In this document: positions 12,786 to 26,640 of the stretch, piece by piece
Numbering within the stretch: the first letter of the stretch is position 1
Layout: each line of letters starts with the position of its first letter
Assembly (NCBI GenBank): GCA_947000775.1
Contig: CAMQGK010000637.1
Coordinates: 11,511,501 to 11,575,500, forward strand
DNA length: 64,000 nucleotides
Reading direction: 5' to 3'
Source: Pterois miles
Lineage: Eukaryota; Chordata; Actinopteri; Perciformes; Scorpaenidae
Program-made: the position numbers and the translations under genes
The notes under the pieces: model-generated
What the model saw: only the letters and a program-made list of their open reading frames with translations
What the model was told of the DNA's origin: nothing
Databases searched by the model: none

Positions 12786-12814
12786 TAATAATAATAAAAT
12801 AATAATAATAATAA

Positions 12815-12845
<31 letters not shown>

Positions 12846-12851
12846 AAGAAA
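12786..12851. repeat. (ATA)n-(AGA)n compound microsatellite
   Basis: ATA units to about 12816 change into about 12 AGA units. A MITE-like terminus (accatgatattttc) follows, and similar tatcatggtat sequence lies at 12430, so this tract may sit inside a decayed element spanning about 12404-12905. Confidence 0.9.
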
Positions 12852-12905
12852 AATAGTGTGATACCATGATATTTTCTTAGATGGTTATCCTACCGTAAAA
12901 ATTAA

Positions 12906-15900
12906 ATTATTTGATGTAATGTGGTTTTTAAACACCATTATGATGCTTGCATGAAGAGTTTTGACAACACGACACTAACTACAGCATGCATCTTTTGTTT
13001 TGAGTCACAAATTGTCAAAACTGAGTTTTGTGTCTGTAAAAATCCAAACAATAGAAGATTTTACACAGTCTGTTTACAGCACTATATGTTGCCGGCCCGG
13101 ACCGTGGTCTAATTTAGCTTGGAGTTTTGAGTGACAGTGACCCTCTTTGCCTCACATTCAAGAACCAAACAGAAACCAGCTAAATGCCACAGATTCAGTA
13201 CGGATACATCTGTCAGTCAATGAATGGCACAGACTTCCCCCAAGAATACGATTTGTATTATAGATTAAATATGTTTCAACTAGCAATATAACTGTACAAA
13301 CTATTTACGGGCAGTGATGTACTTTAAGCCAGTTGTATAGTATATTTAAGATGCCCTCATACACACTGCAATGAAAAAGAAGAGAGGGGTGTCAACTGTG
13401 ACACATTATGGTGAATTACAAGTGAGGGGAACCTATCACAGCCGAATCCTCTACTCGTAGCGTGGCCGTTCGTGTCACCTGGCCTGCAGTTCTCATACAG
13501 AAATACAGGAAAAAAAAGAAAATGTGGTCAGTTCACAGTATCAATTAATACTACATACTAATACTAATACTAGTACACATATCACATAGACTAAACAATA
13601 AAACTCTGTAAAGGGAGGATGTGAATGAAATCAAGAAAAATGTGGCTACTTGTATGTTATAACAACTATGGAGGCTTAGGAGGGACATTTTCACTACTGG
13701 TCACATATATCTTGTCCATCATTTATGTCAGGACATTAATTTTAATCCTTATGACATGTGACCAGTATTACAGTATTCTCCCTGGTCCAAGACCTATAGT
13801 ATCAAATTAGCAGGATGTTATAAAGTCAGCCTCTACATTACTGCAAAATAGCCTCACTTTCATTGAGGAATGGCAAGTAATTTATGTTTGAAGTTAGTTA
13901 GTAAGTTAGATATTTTGAACCCACTGCACATGTAACTAACCTGGTGCATGTGCATCTTCTTTGCATGTGACTTCAAACTGTTTATGGAGTCAAGCCTTTT
14001 GTAACTCTGCATATTTTCACACTGACAATGAGCTGACACAGCAGGAGCAGATTTCTCATTGCTGTTATAAAACATGAGAATATTGTCTCCAGATGACTCA
14101 ATTTAAAATCTCCACTTGTCTGCACTTGTGGTAAATGCTCTGCAAACTGTGACTTTTTTTGTGATCGTCAAAAGAAAAAGTGATTTCATCTAAAGTTTTA
14201 ATATTGCATTTGCAGGATTAGCACAAAGCTGAACAATGAAGAAAATGTGGGTTTCTACAAATAGGTATCCAAGCAACAGGATCAGGGCACAGTGTCAGGG
14301 TTGCCACTAATGACTCATTATCTATCAACAATTTTAATGATTTATTGATTAATGACAATTCATTTTCCTCCCCAAAAAATCTAATTGAACGTTTAATTTA
14401 AGTTAATTTATTTTAAATTGAAAGTCATTGTGTAATACAACACAAAACAAAATGTAGTCAAAGGTTAACACAAAGTGCAAAAGTATAGCTTGATATGTGC
14501 CATCCAGATGTGGTACTTGCGGTTATGCACATGCAAAAAATATGTTCCCCTTATTCTTAAAGTATGAAATGAGTACACAATGATCCTGTAGTGGGAGCAT
14601 TATTTCACGGGGATATTGGTCCATCAAAATGTGCTACACCTGTAATCTTAGCCAAAGATCTTATAATAGAATATCAAAATATACTCCACATATTCTTACA
14701 GTACATTCAAACCTGATCAAAATCAGTAGACTTTGCTTTCAATTCACGCTACGGTAGCAAGGCAGCATAAATCATCAGAAGACACCGGCAGAGATTTGGG
14801 CGCCAACTTTATATAGTATAATAAGGTAGGAGGCAGCCGACTTATGTCTCTATGAGTGTATTTAGCTCATAAATCCATAAATATTTTGTATTTCGGTTTA
14901 GAATATTCATGTCAAGGCATTGTGAGTGTCAGCATCATCGATTACTGACAAATCGCGGCAGTCCTAGGTCTTGTACAGTGTCCCTCGCAGTGCAATGCCC
15001 CTGCAGTAATATGCCTTGCTCAGTGGCATTCATGGTAGTAGTACTACCCACTAAACGAGTTTACAACAGGATTAGTGCTTCCTGTAAAGATTCAGGATTA
15101 AGGAAACAGCTCTGCAGTGGTCAGCTTCACTACGTCTACACCAAACCAGAGGGAGCTGGTTTAGCAAGCTTTGAAGTAACCCAAAGACCACATTTCAGAG
15201 GTGTGTTTTTATAACGATATGATGGTTCTGATACAATTCAAGAACGATATTTGGCTCATCTAGAGCGATACAATATGATACGATGTGATGCGGTGCAATT
15301 CAATGACTTAAAGTTGATTTAGTATCTTTTTTTTTGCCAGAAATTCAATCAGTGTGAGTGTGAAACAAATAGCCAGATAGTGGAAAGTGCAGGTCAGGAT
15401 TCCTCAAACATTTTCTCGTAAGGGAATCAAGGATGAATTAATTATGGAAATGCTTATACCTCTTATATGAAAATAAGTGCAACGTCAGGACCCGCTGCTT
15501 CAGTTTTCAAGTTACAAGGCAGTGCAATATTTCACCAAAAAATAAAATAAACCTGCTTCTATTCAAGTTACATGAACAGTAGATTAACCTCCTGCTTCTG
15601 TTCTCAATATCAACAGTAGAGCAATACCAAAACCGAACACTGGCTAGGTGCGTGGAAAGGTTGGTCATGTTGCCGTTGTATTTTATCTGGCTTTTGCATA
15701 TTCTGCAAACAGCGAGCAATTTATCAAGGACATCTCCCTTTTTACAAACGCCAAAAAGGGAAGGACAACTTGCCGAGTACCTATAGATGTAGCTGGATCA
15801 TGGGAATATAAATCAATACATCGATGTAGTGGAAGAATCGTTGCACCCCCTCTGTTTCCTGCTAACTAATCCACCCATAACGGCTCTGTTTATGTTGTTA

Positions 15901-17126
15901 TATATTCCACAGCACTGAGCAGAGAGGGAAATATCCTTGAACACAATTTCAGGTAAAGACCTGGAAGAAAATAACATTATATGCAGACATTAACTATGCA
16001 TCCTGTCATTCATCCTAGCTCATCAGTCTCACTGCAATGCAATAAAGACAGAACAATCTTCATTTCACCATGATGAGCCTAAATAATTGAAACAGTAGCT
16101 ATTTTTTTCAGTCTCGTCTCCACTTTCTCAGTTTAACTCTGGGATATGTGCTGTGACAGATACATAGCTCACATCTCCTGTTAACTGATAGCACAGCAGA
16201 GCTATATTTGTAACATCAATAATACAGCTAGAAACAGGTCTTCAAAGGCTTATTGGACTCATTAACTCTGATATTGGGATGTAATGGATAATCGTGTACC
16301 AAGGTTGCTCTCTCATCCTTAATGTCTCCATACCTGCTGTAATATATTTGGAGAGGCATTTGTGAAAGTTTCCAAAGTTTAAAAGTACTTTCAAGATTTT
16401 ATTTTGATGATGATTTTTATGCAGATTGGAGTTGTGGCGTGATATTTTCTTATTCTTTCTTTCTGTTAATCTGAGCTTTTGATGGCATCCAGTCTTTACT
16501 ACTGTTGTAGTCTAGTCATGAAATGACTCTGCACCTCTATATGGGCTGCAGCCAGTGCCTCAAATAGTGCTTCTACTCTGACATACAGTACAGTATGTCC
16601 TAGACCAGTGTGTCAACATACTGTCGAAACTCTCAAAGACAGCAGTTTGATAGGTTTTCCACTCCTGCGGCATTTGACTGTGCTTCGGCCACGTTCCCCT
16701 GCACCCTGACCCTAGAACGCTGACATCCCTAGAAAAAAAAACAAAAAACAACAGTGACAGCAGAGTCAACCCAATGATGAGGAGCTCAACACAACACAGA
16801 GGGTTTACAGCCTGAAAAAAAAACAACCTTGTCTCCTAAAATGATGTTCCCATACAGCAAAACTGCATCATGAATTATGTTTCGAGGGAAACGTATTTTG
16901 TCGCAGGTTACGTTTGTTTTTGGTGTCACAAATACGTTTGTATATAGTAGTAGATAGTAAGTAGAAGTCCACATAGTGACGGGGTCGAGGTCGTTGATGG
17001 TTTAAAAAACACAAGACTCACCCTTTCGACCGCTACTTTAATTTTCATCTGTAGCTTAATAACGTAACAAACATAGACCTTGTAAGCCAAACCATGATGT
17101 CCTTTTGATGATGTCCCGAATTTCCC
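12906..17126. other. Intronic DNA with scattered MITE traces
   Basis: Mostly unremarkable. 15205-15310 (cgatatgatggttctgatac, gcgatacaatatgatacgat) resembles the interior of a degraded hAT MITE, and 14295-14370 starts with agggttgccactaatga, which may be a hAT end. No gene was seen. Confidence 0.4.
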
Positions 17127-17172
17127 TCTGGGGATTAATAAAGGTTCATCTTATCTTATCTTATCTTATCTT
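17127..17172 (+). repeat. Retroposon 3' tail with ATCTT pentanucleotide repeat
   Basis: gaatttccctctggggatta ataaagg is followed by four tandem atctt units ending near 17172. It matches the tail at 8685-8730 and differs mainly by keeping the ggggatta segment. Confidence 0.5.
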
Positions 17173-17229
17173 TTACTAAACCTAATTTAGCTTTTTGCTG
17201 TTTTATTTTGTTTCAGTTTTATAGTCCTT

Positions 17230-17840
17230 TTAAAGGACCAGTATGTAACAATTAGGTGGATCTATTGGCAGAAATTAAATATTATAATAATAAGTATGTT
17301 TTCTTTTGTGTTTGATTACCTGAAAATAAAAATCGTTGTGTTTTGTTACAGTAGAATGATCCGTTTATATCTACATAGGGAGCGGTTTCCCTTCACAGTA
17401 GCCCAGAACGGACAAAACACTGTTACTTTTTCTTGCTCGAGCTGGAGTCGATAACGTTACTGGCTCCAGAGTTAACCCCCATCATCGCTCCACTCAGCTG
17501 CTGGGAAACAAGTCTATGGAAGCCTTAGTTGGTGTTAAAGAGCTGCAGCATTTATTTCTGCACAAACTGTATTGTCCACTGTACATTCACTTGATATTCT
17601 CAAAGCTAAACTAACTCTGTCTTCTGCTCTACTAGCTCACTTGTCCTCACACACATTCACCGCCGCTCTCTCTCTCTCTTGCTTCACCATTCACTTCCCA
17701 CATACTCACCTACTTGCATACTTGGATCTACTATTCTCCAAATAACCTACGCTACTCTTACAAAAACTAACTCTAGATAAGGCCATTCACGTTTTTGTGT
17801 CAGCCACCGTAGTTCCTCTACACGCTTGGCACACGCAGTC
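17230..17840. mobile_element. TTAA-type MITE, right end lost
   Basis: The left end TTAA plus AGGACCAGT at 17230-17242 matches the ends of the element at 61593-62228. The interior landmarks are in the same order up to about 17840, after which homology stops before the expected inverted end. It contains a CT-rich run at 17666-17682. Confidence 0.65.
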
Positions 17841-18604
17841 TGCCGTTTTTACTAAATATGATCAAGTGCTTTTGTTGTGTTTTTTATCCCATTGTATTTT
17901 TTTAATTTACAGCCACATTTTTAAAACTGTTTAAAACTGCAACCGTAATTCGGGAGAAAATGTTTCCACTGAAAATGCAGTTTAGTTGTATGGAAATTAA
18001 ATTTTGTTGGAGACGGTTGGAAAAAAAAACAACTCAATCGACATAATAGAAGATTTGCAACATTTCACAAAAACTCAAAATTGTGAATAGTTAGTAAAGA
18101 ACGAGTCTAGAAACTAGTAACTTACTTATCACGTAAACAGAAGTTAATCTTTTTTGCCCCCTCAAGGAAAGTGGTACATCATCATACTGTGTAGTTACTA
18201 AGTTGTCCTCATTACGTCATGATTATCTGATCATTACTTTCCCTTTTTGTGCTGCCCAAATAAAGTAGAGCGTCATCCCACAAAACTAACAAGGAGCTAC
18301 AGACTGCTTACTGGAGAATTTGCTCCTTAATAACAAACCACAGACGGCAGGATTCTCAAAGAAATACTTTAATCATAATATTCAAAGCATAGTTATATTC
18401 ATATCAATGTGTCAGACTTAACAATCAAACAACATGCTAAGATAACTTCCAATCATATTTCTTACTGTCTGACTTTATGCAGTTTTCAAGAGGAATGGTC
18501 ATCATTAAAACCTCTTGCTTATCAAATCTTACTTACCCAGGTTGTAGATGTGCAATAATAACATCATCACCATCTTAGTTTAGCATGTTAATATGCTAAC
18601 TAAG

Positions 18605-19016
18605 GCTATCAAAGTTAATGTAATAATAACATGTAATTGACCTCTGACCTCAAGATATGAATGAAAATGGTTGTTCTCTGGGTACCCTCCAGTCTCCCCT
18701 TTACAGACATGCCCACTTTATGATAATCACATGCAGTTTGGGGCAAGTCATAGTCAAATCAGCACACTGACACACTGACAGCTTGTCATTGTTTTGTGTT
18801 AATTGATTTCCAGTAATAAATATATACATACATTTGCATAAAGCAGCATATTGTTCCACTCCCATGTTGATAAGATTATTTAACATTTGACAAATATTCC
18901 TTTAAGGAACATTTTGAGCAGATATAAAAATGTGATTAATTTGTGATTAATTGTGATTAACTGTGGACAATCATGTGGTTAATTGCAATTAAATATTTTG
19001 ATTGGTTAACAGCTCT
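18605..19016 (-). repeat. hAT-like dispersed repeat (pair with 32330-32910)
   Basis: Ends ggctatcaaagttaatg (18605) and ggttaacagctctag (19016) are roughly inverted. The interior block gtctcccctttacagacatgcccactttatgataatcacatgcag (18692-18736) is the inverse of 32586-32636. The tcagaggtcaaggg-type segment is also shared. No coding sequence is visible. Confidence 0.7.
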
Positions 19017-19199
19017 AGTGTATATACAGTGTACAGTATATTCTATATACTACACACATACTAACTAGGTTCTTCATGTAAACAGTCCCGTGTACACACA
19101 CTGACCTCATCTCATCTGCATTTAAAAGTCAGTCCAGTCACATGACAAACATATTTTCTCCCTTACTGTACCTTCAGTGGTTCTTGCTGTATTTGTTAT

Positions 19200-19990
19200 T
19201 TGAGTTTTCTGCTTTCACCCCAACATAATGGAGATGAGTGGAATTTCATTAGTGGCGCTCACAACACTGAGAAACAATATTTAGAAAAAAATTTAATTGG
19301 AACTACTTTCTACTGAAGAGACAGTTCAGATGAAAACTGTTGACAGCACGTTCGGTTTATTATCCAGTGTAATGGGGGGAAATATGAATTTTCTCATTTT
19401 GGTTTGAAACCATTCCCTTGCATCTTTATTATTCTCTTAAATTTACTGGAATTGAATTTCCATATTTGCACATTTGAAATACAATAAATCTGCGAGTGCT
19501 GTGTAAGTCTCTCTCTTTGGAAGCATTTATATGACAGACTGAGATTAATTCCTCTCATTTACTCTCATTTGACCACGGGCACTCATATCCGAAGAGACCT
19601 CGTGTGTTAATTATGGGTTGAACACAGCTACAATGTGCTACCCCTGTATTTGTTGATGAAGGCATTTTCCTGATATTGACTCCTAATAATACCCGGGATC
19701 TTGATGATAATGAGTAAAAATTGACTGTGGCACATATTGATTTCAGAGGCTTCATTTCACAATTGCAGAGTCTTGAAAAAGCTGTGAGACACAGGAACAG
19801 ATAGAGAAGCCATTTAAAGCCCTGATAACACTTCTTACAATCAATAAAATTCCATTTACAAAACAAGAGATCGGTGTCGCAGTTGATTTCATCATGAAAA
19901 CGCCATCTGCAGTCAATCAATGTGACAAAATCAACCTATGTGGTTCTAATACCCCAAAAGCATACCTGAACTTTACACACAGGGCTGAGT
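19200..19990. other. Repeat-free intronic block, candidate conserved non-coding DNA
   Basis: About 790 bp without recognised repeats, between two transposon copies (18605-19016 and 20489-21364). It is rich in homeodomain-like cores (taatta, caatta, attaat) and in balanced AT sequence of the type often seen in vertebrate enhancers. The 121-codon minus-strand open frame inside has no recognisable domain. Regulatory function is inference only. Confidence 0.3.
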
Positions 19991-20488
19991 GCACATTACA
20001 GCCTCAAAAAACGATGTTAATCAATCACGTTTTTGTTTAAATATAGTGTGAGCACAGTTGCACTGTTAACACTGATCAGTATTACCAGGTTTATTCATGT
20101 AATAATTCGAAACCAAAATCAACAAACAAAAAGCAGGCAGAATATGGTTCAAAATGCTGGAGCACTAGCATGTGAGGCTACAAAGTCACAGATTACTGTT
20201 AGCAGGGAACTAATGCAGTTATTTATTTATTTAAGACCAGTTTAACTGTCTGACTTTCATTTCTAATGATACACTCCTTCCACTATAAATGAAACAAGCA
20301 GCACCGCAGGGGACGAGACGCATTAAAGATACAGAAATGTCTGCAAGCAAAACTATTTTTCTCCTTTGCAAAGGAGTTTTACACAAGTACAGACTCACTG
20401 CTGCATTATTGGAATGGTAAGAGTCTGTAAAAATACTTTATTCTTGGTTTAAGTATGTTGATATAGTTTCCACTTTGCCCAAGCAGCC

Positions 20489-21364
20489 TTAAAGGGATAG
20501 TTTGGTGTTTTAAAGTGGGGTTGTATGAGGTACTTATTCATACACGCCCCCAGTCTGAAGAAGCAGACAGGAGTTGCCACACGGCAGCAAAGCAATGTAC
20601 AGCTGTGGACGGGAGCAGCAACAAAATATATTTGTGCTACCTTAAAGAAAAGACAACCTAAAAAAATCTATATCAGTTTAAGTGTACGCTCTGTTTAGAA
20701 TATTTTCACTGCTTTATCTTGCTGTTAGACCACATTTTATGATGGGGAACTGAACTGAAAGTGAAACTTATCTATAATATTTTCAAAGACACCAGACTCT
20801 GTCGACAAAAACAGTATTAATAGTTCACTTTCAGGTTCCCTATATATATATACATAGCAGTGCATGAGACAGGTAATCTGGAGGAAAATAACCAGAGAGC
20901 AGCTGTCAGTCATGGGCAAACTAGGCAGCGCTGATCAAATATGAACCAATATTCTGTTACTGTAATGCCTATTTCTCACATCAAATGTTTTCAGAAACAT
21001 CTTGTAGTTACTGTTTAGCTGTAAAATGAGAAAGTTTGTGACCCAGCAGCCATGTTGAAATCAGTTGAGGAAATACCAAGCACCACCACCAGCTGGAGCA
21101 CAGCCAATAGGAACGCTCAGCAGGAATGCTCTTTCTGAAATGACCTGTGATTGGCCAAAGTCTCCCATCACAGGCTGAAAACAGAGTCATGAGGAGGTGC
21201 AGAAGTCTAGTTTTCTCTCAAACACTTGGATTACAATATGCTGCTGTCATGCGGTAACTCCTGTCTCTTTCTCCAGACTGGGGATGTACTGCAGGTTATA
21301 CACTGACTATGAATAAGTACCTCATACAATCCCACAGAAAAATACCCAAATTATCCCTATAACC
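20489..21364. mobile_element. TTAA-flanked MITE with long inverted repeats
   Basis: The left end (20491-20542) and the inverted right end (about 21309-21362) share agggata.tttgg and a nearly perfect ttgtatgaggtacttattcata block. The left flank is TTAA (20489-20492) and the right flank is a mutated form (ataa), consistent with the four-base target of piggyBac-type elements. The interior has no coding capacity. Related interior sequence recurs at about 54840-55010. Confidence 0.75.
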
Positions 21365-24300
21365 TCAACAAGTACCTCCTTTTGTGAGCTCATAAAATAT
21401 GTAGGCCCACCTAAAATCCGATTGTTACTAAAACCTTTTATGATCTCTTCTGGTAGATAACTCTGTGGACTTTGCTATCAAAATGTCAGAGTACTAAACA
21501 CAAAGTACAGCTCTGGTCATAAACCAGAGTATTGCATCATTGTATGCATACATGATGCAGGTCAACAACACAATGTTCTCAAATAATGAAAAGTGATTTG
21601 AATGTAATGGTTTCTTAAAACAAAAAGCTAAGTCGGTATTTTGTGTTTCCCATGTGACAAAGAGAGTGGAGCATTCAGGTTTAATAAGTAGAGCGGTATT
21701 CTACCTGTGAGCTGTAAAGGATTGACAGTAAGATGGGTGGTGAACTTGTGCGGAGCTATGGTCCACTGACGCTCAGTGTTTTTTGGCTGATGGAGTCAGT
21801 GGAGCAAAAAGGAGCGTCGAGTCTTCCCGGCCGTCAGTCTTGACATCGCGCATCAAAGCCTGTATGAATAATTGCCTAATGTCGCAGAACCGCAGCACTG
21901 TCAAACACGCTGTCTTCCAGACAAGATCAGTGTTTTCTGCCTTCACCGGCATCATTTAATAATGAACAAATCAGCCAAAGAAAGAGTCAAAACAGTACTT
22001 CACCACCTAAGAGTTTCTCTGCGAATAATGCTGACTTGGTATTTATTTTACTCATAGTCAGAGGCCATGTCTATTGAAAAAGCCCTTCTTGGACCTCACT
22101 GAAATAAACCTGTTGAATATTTCATTAGATAACAGTTATTTCCACTTGAGATCCTCTTGCTTTTCCATTTCATTCAGTACTTTGCATATTGCAATGATGA
22201 TATTCTCATCACTATGATGCGCATTACAGGGTTTTGCTGTTCTTTAGTGCTTTGTGTGTTTTATTGGTCTCTAACAGTTGGCTGCTATACACAGTAAGCC
22301 CTGAGGTGTCTTCAGGCTTTCAGAGATCTTGAGCTTGTAATTCTAAGATTGGTTAAAAGTGCTCTACATGATATCCAGAGCATTAATATAGCAGCAAACT
22401 TGTTACTGTGCATAAGGATATAGAGGGGTAACGTCTACCTGAGCAGAGAATGAAGTCGTGTTCCCCCTGTGAGTGTTGTAATCTGAACTTCTCCATGCTT
22501 TGTTGACATAGTCGGGCCAGCTGCATGCACCTTTTAGTTCATGTTGGTGCATCTGCATGGCAGTCACAGCTGATATCGCCGGCACGGCCGACGGCGTTGA
22601 CGTGTAAGCATAGCGCCCACCCTCCGGTTAACACCGTTGTTGAGAGCTGTACAGAGGTAATAGAAGTGCTCCCAATCTCACATTTAGCACATTTAAAAAA
22701 GGAAAGTATTAATCATAAAAAAGTTTCTTTAGTCTTATCTGCTTGTTTAATAATATTTTTTGCTTTCTGTGTGCTACAAGAATTTAATAACTACCAGAGC
22801 TCCCATAAGGCAATGCCCTTGTACAAATTCTTCTCATATCTACTTTAGCTATTCACACTGCTAGAATCCCTTCTGCTGATAAATAAGAGGATTTTTTAGT
22901 ATAATGATTAAAATGACTTAATTCCAACCAAAAATAAGAGCCTATTTTCCCTCCTACTGAAGAGACACACGGCATCTCGCAGGCGGACACACGCCAGGCC
23001 ACCACCTTGATCTGCAGCACTGCCAGCTCTCTTCAGAAAGGCTGTCACTGTTGTGAATAATTTATTTTTCCCTCTATCTCAGATCCAAATAACTGTCTGT
23101 TGTTTGATTAACCTGCTGATCTGACGGACTGAAGAGGAGTTTTCTGTCTGGTGTCTGTAAATACAGACCTAAGGCCGCTGCTTTGCACAGGATGGGAGGC
23201 TCAGCTTGCACATCCTCCTCGCTCAGTGCCAGAAAGAACTCAAGAGGGCAGCCGGGCACCAAGCCATAACCAAGCTTTTGTAGATTTTGTGTCACTAGAC
23301 AATACCAATTTAATTAATCCCTGGTGTTGAATTCAGAAAAGTTGTTTAATCTGCAGAGTAATGTGAAGAGTCTGAACAGGGAATTAGCGCTATCATGGTG
23401 GTTCTAAGACTCATAATTTCAATTAGAAATATGTTTGATGATTGATTTGGCAAACAAATAATGTAGAAACTTGTTTGAGTTGAAGATCTTGTACACTAGC
23501 GTTGGGCAGTAATGTGTAAAACGTTACAGATAGCTGAAATTCAGTACTAATATTACAATACTAATTCCAATTAAAGCTGCGTTGTTATTGTGGCGGATAA
23601 TAGCTTCGAGCCTTCAGGGAACAGACAACTTGTCCCCAACGTGTTAGCTTTGTGCAAATGTAGGGAGACAGTTAGCCTCTCATTCCAATGAATTAATGAA
23701 AAGATCCAATGTTACGATAATGTTTTACAGTATGATGTTTGCTCTCTTCCATGAGTATATTTTTGACTACAAATCAGTAATTACACCTTATTGAGTATCT
23801 CTGCTGTTGGGAATGCAACGTCCACATTTCATAGACAGTGAAAGAGGACCCACACTGAACCACCGTCTGCACATACACTTCAAAGTTAAACCCATCTCAT
23901 TACAGTTTCACTGTTTCATGTCTCAGTAAGACCGGGCATTGAGATGATGGCTTACTGTATAGAACAAATGTGTTTACATGCTTTTTCCTTGTAGAAATGA
24001 TCACAGGCTTTTTTTTTTTCCAGAGGTGGCTGAAAGAAACCATCACTATTTGATCATAGCTACGGTTCCTTAAACACGAGAGCAGCGATCGCACCATGAA
24101 TAATTTACTCTGCAGTTATCATATTAGTCCTAAAAGCAAGATCTGAACCATGAGACTAAATCCTGAGAGTCTGCACAGACACAGTGGCGGGATTGCAGCC
24201 CCGCTATATACAGTGCTCAATAAGTAGTTATATCATTGTGTGCTGCAAAGCAGGTAAAGTTTCTGTCTTATCTATCTTAACTATCCAACCAGTAATTAGG

Positions 24301-24626
24301 ACAGTAACACTTTATTCTAAGTCACAAGACGCAGTATACAAACATTTAGTTCAATTATTATGTAAATATGTTTAAGTATATATTAATATACGTACAGTAT
24401 ACTTCTCATATAAAGGTATTTTATATTACTACAACTGTGTTTTACCATATTACCATTTATTATCTGTTTACACACCATTCTCCATGTATGAATGCCGACA
24501 TACATGTATCTGCTTACAACTATATAAACCATTTATTAAAGGATGATATACTGCTTATAAATGCTAAATGGGGCGATTTAAAGGAAAGTGTTGCAGATGA
24601 ATCCGTTGATTATTTTCATCACATTA
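21365..24626. other. Intronic DNA, mostly unique
   Basis: No named repeat seen. 21720-22130 and 22930-23300 have balanced composition and could be old unique sequence. AT-rich runs appear after 24350. Open frames up to 107 codons have no motif. Confidence 0.4.
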
Positions 24627-25292
24627 GAGAGGCAAAGTCCTGCCCCTTCTGGTGGACCAACGTTCGAAAAATATGAATGATATTATATTTATATTATATT
24701 TTTATTTATTATATTATATTTTATTATATTGTATATTATTTATTACATATTTATATTACATATTTTTTTATTTTGTTTGATTTGCGCCTTGAATCACACA
24801 TGATGTTTGTCAATTTAAAACAAATTAGTAAAATAAAACATAATTTTGCAAGTCAATAATGTCTCAGTTTGTTGAACAGCTGAAGCATCAGACTGTGAAA
24901 ATATGTATTTAGAAAGACAACACACCCAAAAGTCATGTAAGTGACGTCTCCCTCACTGAAGCTACGATGTCGGTGTGTTTCCTGCTAGGATGAACTCACA
25001 GCAACAACAGGTCTGATTGTTCTTTCTCTTCCCAGCTGATAAAACGAGCAGAAGTCTCTGGATAAAACACATCATCTCATTTGTGTGTGAAACATAGCAG
25101 TTAGCTGGCTAGCTAGTGTTGGTGACGTATATTGAAAGACATAGTTCACTGGGTGGTTACATGCAAAACTAAATGATACAACAAACTGCAAAAATATTGG
25201 TTAAATTGACAAACATCATATGTGTGTGTACAGGTTTTGTCCAAAAAAAGGTCCCATGAGGTCCGTCAGAAGGGGCGGGACTTCACCTCTCT
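24627..25292. repeat. Inverted-repeat pair, possible MITE or fold-back
   Basis: gagaggcaaagtcctgcccc (24627 on, 32 bases) is matched in inverse by the 33 bases from 25260 (ggtccgtcagaaggggcggg...), with about five mismatches. The 600 bp between are AT-rich. Pairing could reflect one element with long terminal repeats or two separate opposite copies of one repeat. Confidence 0.55.
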
Positions 25293-25329
25293 ATGCTCCC
25301 TGAAACCTGAAGTGATGTCCAAGCAATAG

Positions 25330-25660
25330 TCCAAAACCCCAAAATAATCAGTTTACTGTCACAGACAAATAAAAGCTGCACATTTGAGAAGTTTGTCCTT
25401 TTTTAATGTAAATTCTTTAGTTTTGTATATTTTAAAGGCCGATCTAGCGGGCAGACACTTGTTGGTTCCTGCTATGTACAGTATGTGTCCCTATAAAAAT
25501 AAACAGTAAACATAAAAATAAATAATCAAAATAAGAATGTTTGGTAGTTTAATAAAAGGCCTTAATCTGTTAATCCATTCTCAAAGCAGTTGGCAGTTAA
25601 TTTTCTGTGTATCGACTCATCGATTAATCAGCTAATTGTTTCAGCTCTAATCGATCTGAA
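25330..25660 (+). repeat. Rearranged fragment of the 31780 repeat family
   Basis: Contains cagtccaaaaccccaaaataatcagtttactgtca-like blocks near 25330-25365, then catttgagaag, and at 25610-25655 the end-like tcgattaatcagctaattgtttcagctcta, which matches the inverted terminus of the element at 53461-53928. Intervening sequence differs. Confidence 0.55.
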
Positions 25661-25810
25661 TTAATAACAGAACCAGCGTTTTAGACCCTTAACGTTTACT
25701 ACGGCTTTTCATTCTCCCTAATTTTTTTCATTTTTTTTTATTTTTCCTCATTTTTTTTTCTACCCAGCATCCTTTCCTCTCTAGCACTCCCTGTTTTTCA
25801 GTCTGGCATT

Positions 25811-25811
<1 letters not shown>

Positions 25812-25866
<55 letters not shown>
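25812..25866. repeat. (CA)n microsatellite
   Basis: About 27 uninterrupted CA units. Confidence 0.98.
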
Positions 25867-25868
<2 letters not shown>

Positions 25869-26129
25869 AGCAGGGCAGGGATTATAGCCGTGGTTAAAAC
25901 CTTTCCAGTGCTGCTGGCTTGATCCTCTGTGCCAAGCAGAGACTAAAATGAGCTTCAGAAAGTGAGATAATCGGCCTCATCTACATGACTCTCTCCCAGC
26001 TATACTAATATTATTTAAGCAGCACTCACTTCATTACACTGTACAACTTCAGGAACCACCTGGCTGGATATTTGAGGAGACCAAATCTTCATTCAAACAC
26101 TGAAAATCAGTATTTTTATAAGAGCACTG

Positions 26130-26640
26130 TCCAAAGTAGTAGCTTGTGGGAGATGCAAATATCCATTTCTGGATGACACGGAAGAATCAAGGAAAAGTAG
26201 AGCCAATTCAATATCAGGCCTCTTTAGTGCCGGGAAATGTTTTCACATCAATTTCCCTTTAAATTTGCTCAACATGGCCGACAGCTAGCGAGTCTGTCCA
26301 TTAGAAATATTCATTAAAGGAAATTAAAACTTTTATGTATCATGATTACAGCTACTCTATAATTTGGAAGAATCACACAGAAGTAATTATTTAAAGAGAA
26401 AGTTTTATTGATCATAACATTATGGTATTTGCGAGAATAACATGGAAATATTTATTAGTCGTATTGCAAACTCCTCCTCACAGAGGTCATAAGCTCTCGG
26501 CCGGTGCAGCTCAGATAAAGCAGAGCACCCAGTCTCTTGAGGGTAAAATAATATGTTCATAAAATCAATGCCGGCTCCATTGTTCTCTGATTAAATGCAT
26601 TCATTATAATTTATTCTGGCTCAATAAGCAGGAACAGTAA
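26130..26640. other. Repeat-free intronic block, candidate conserved non-coding DNA
   Basis: Contains cacatcaatttccctttaaa, ccattagaaatattcattaa and gcattcattataatttattc, which are AT-rich but complex sequences of the kind seen in deeply conserved vertebrate non-coding elements. No repeat or coding signature. Function is inference only. Confidence 0.3.

Noticed and set aside
19555..19920. 121-codon minus-strand open frame in the repeat-free block
   Set aside because: No recognised motif or compositional bias. More likely non-coding sequence.
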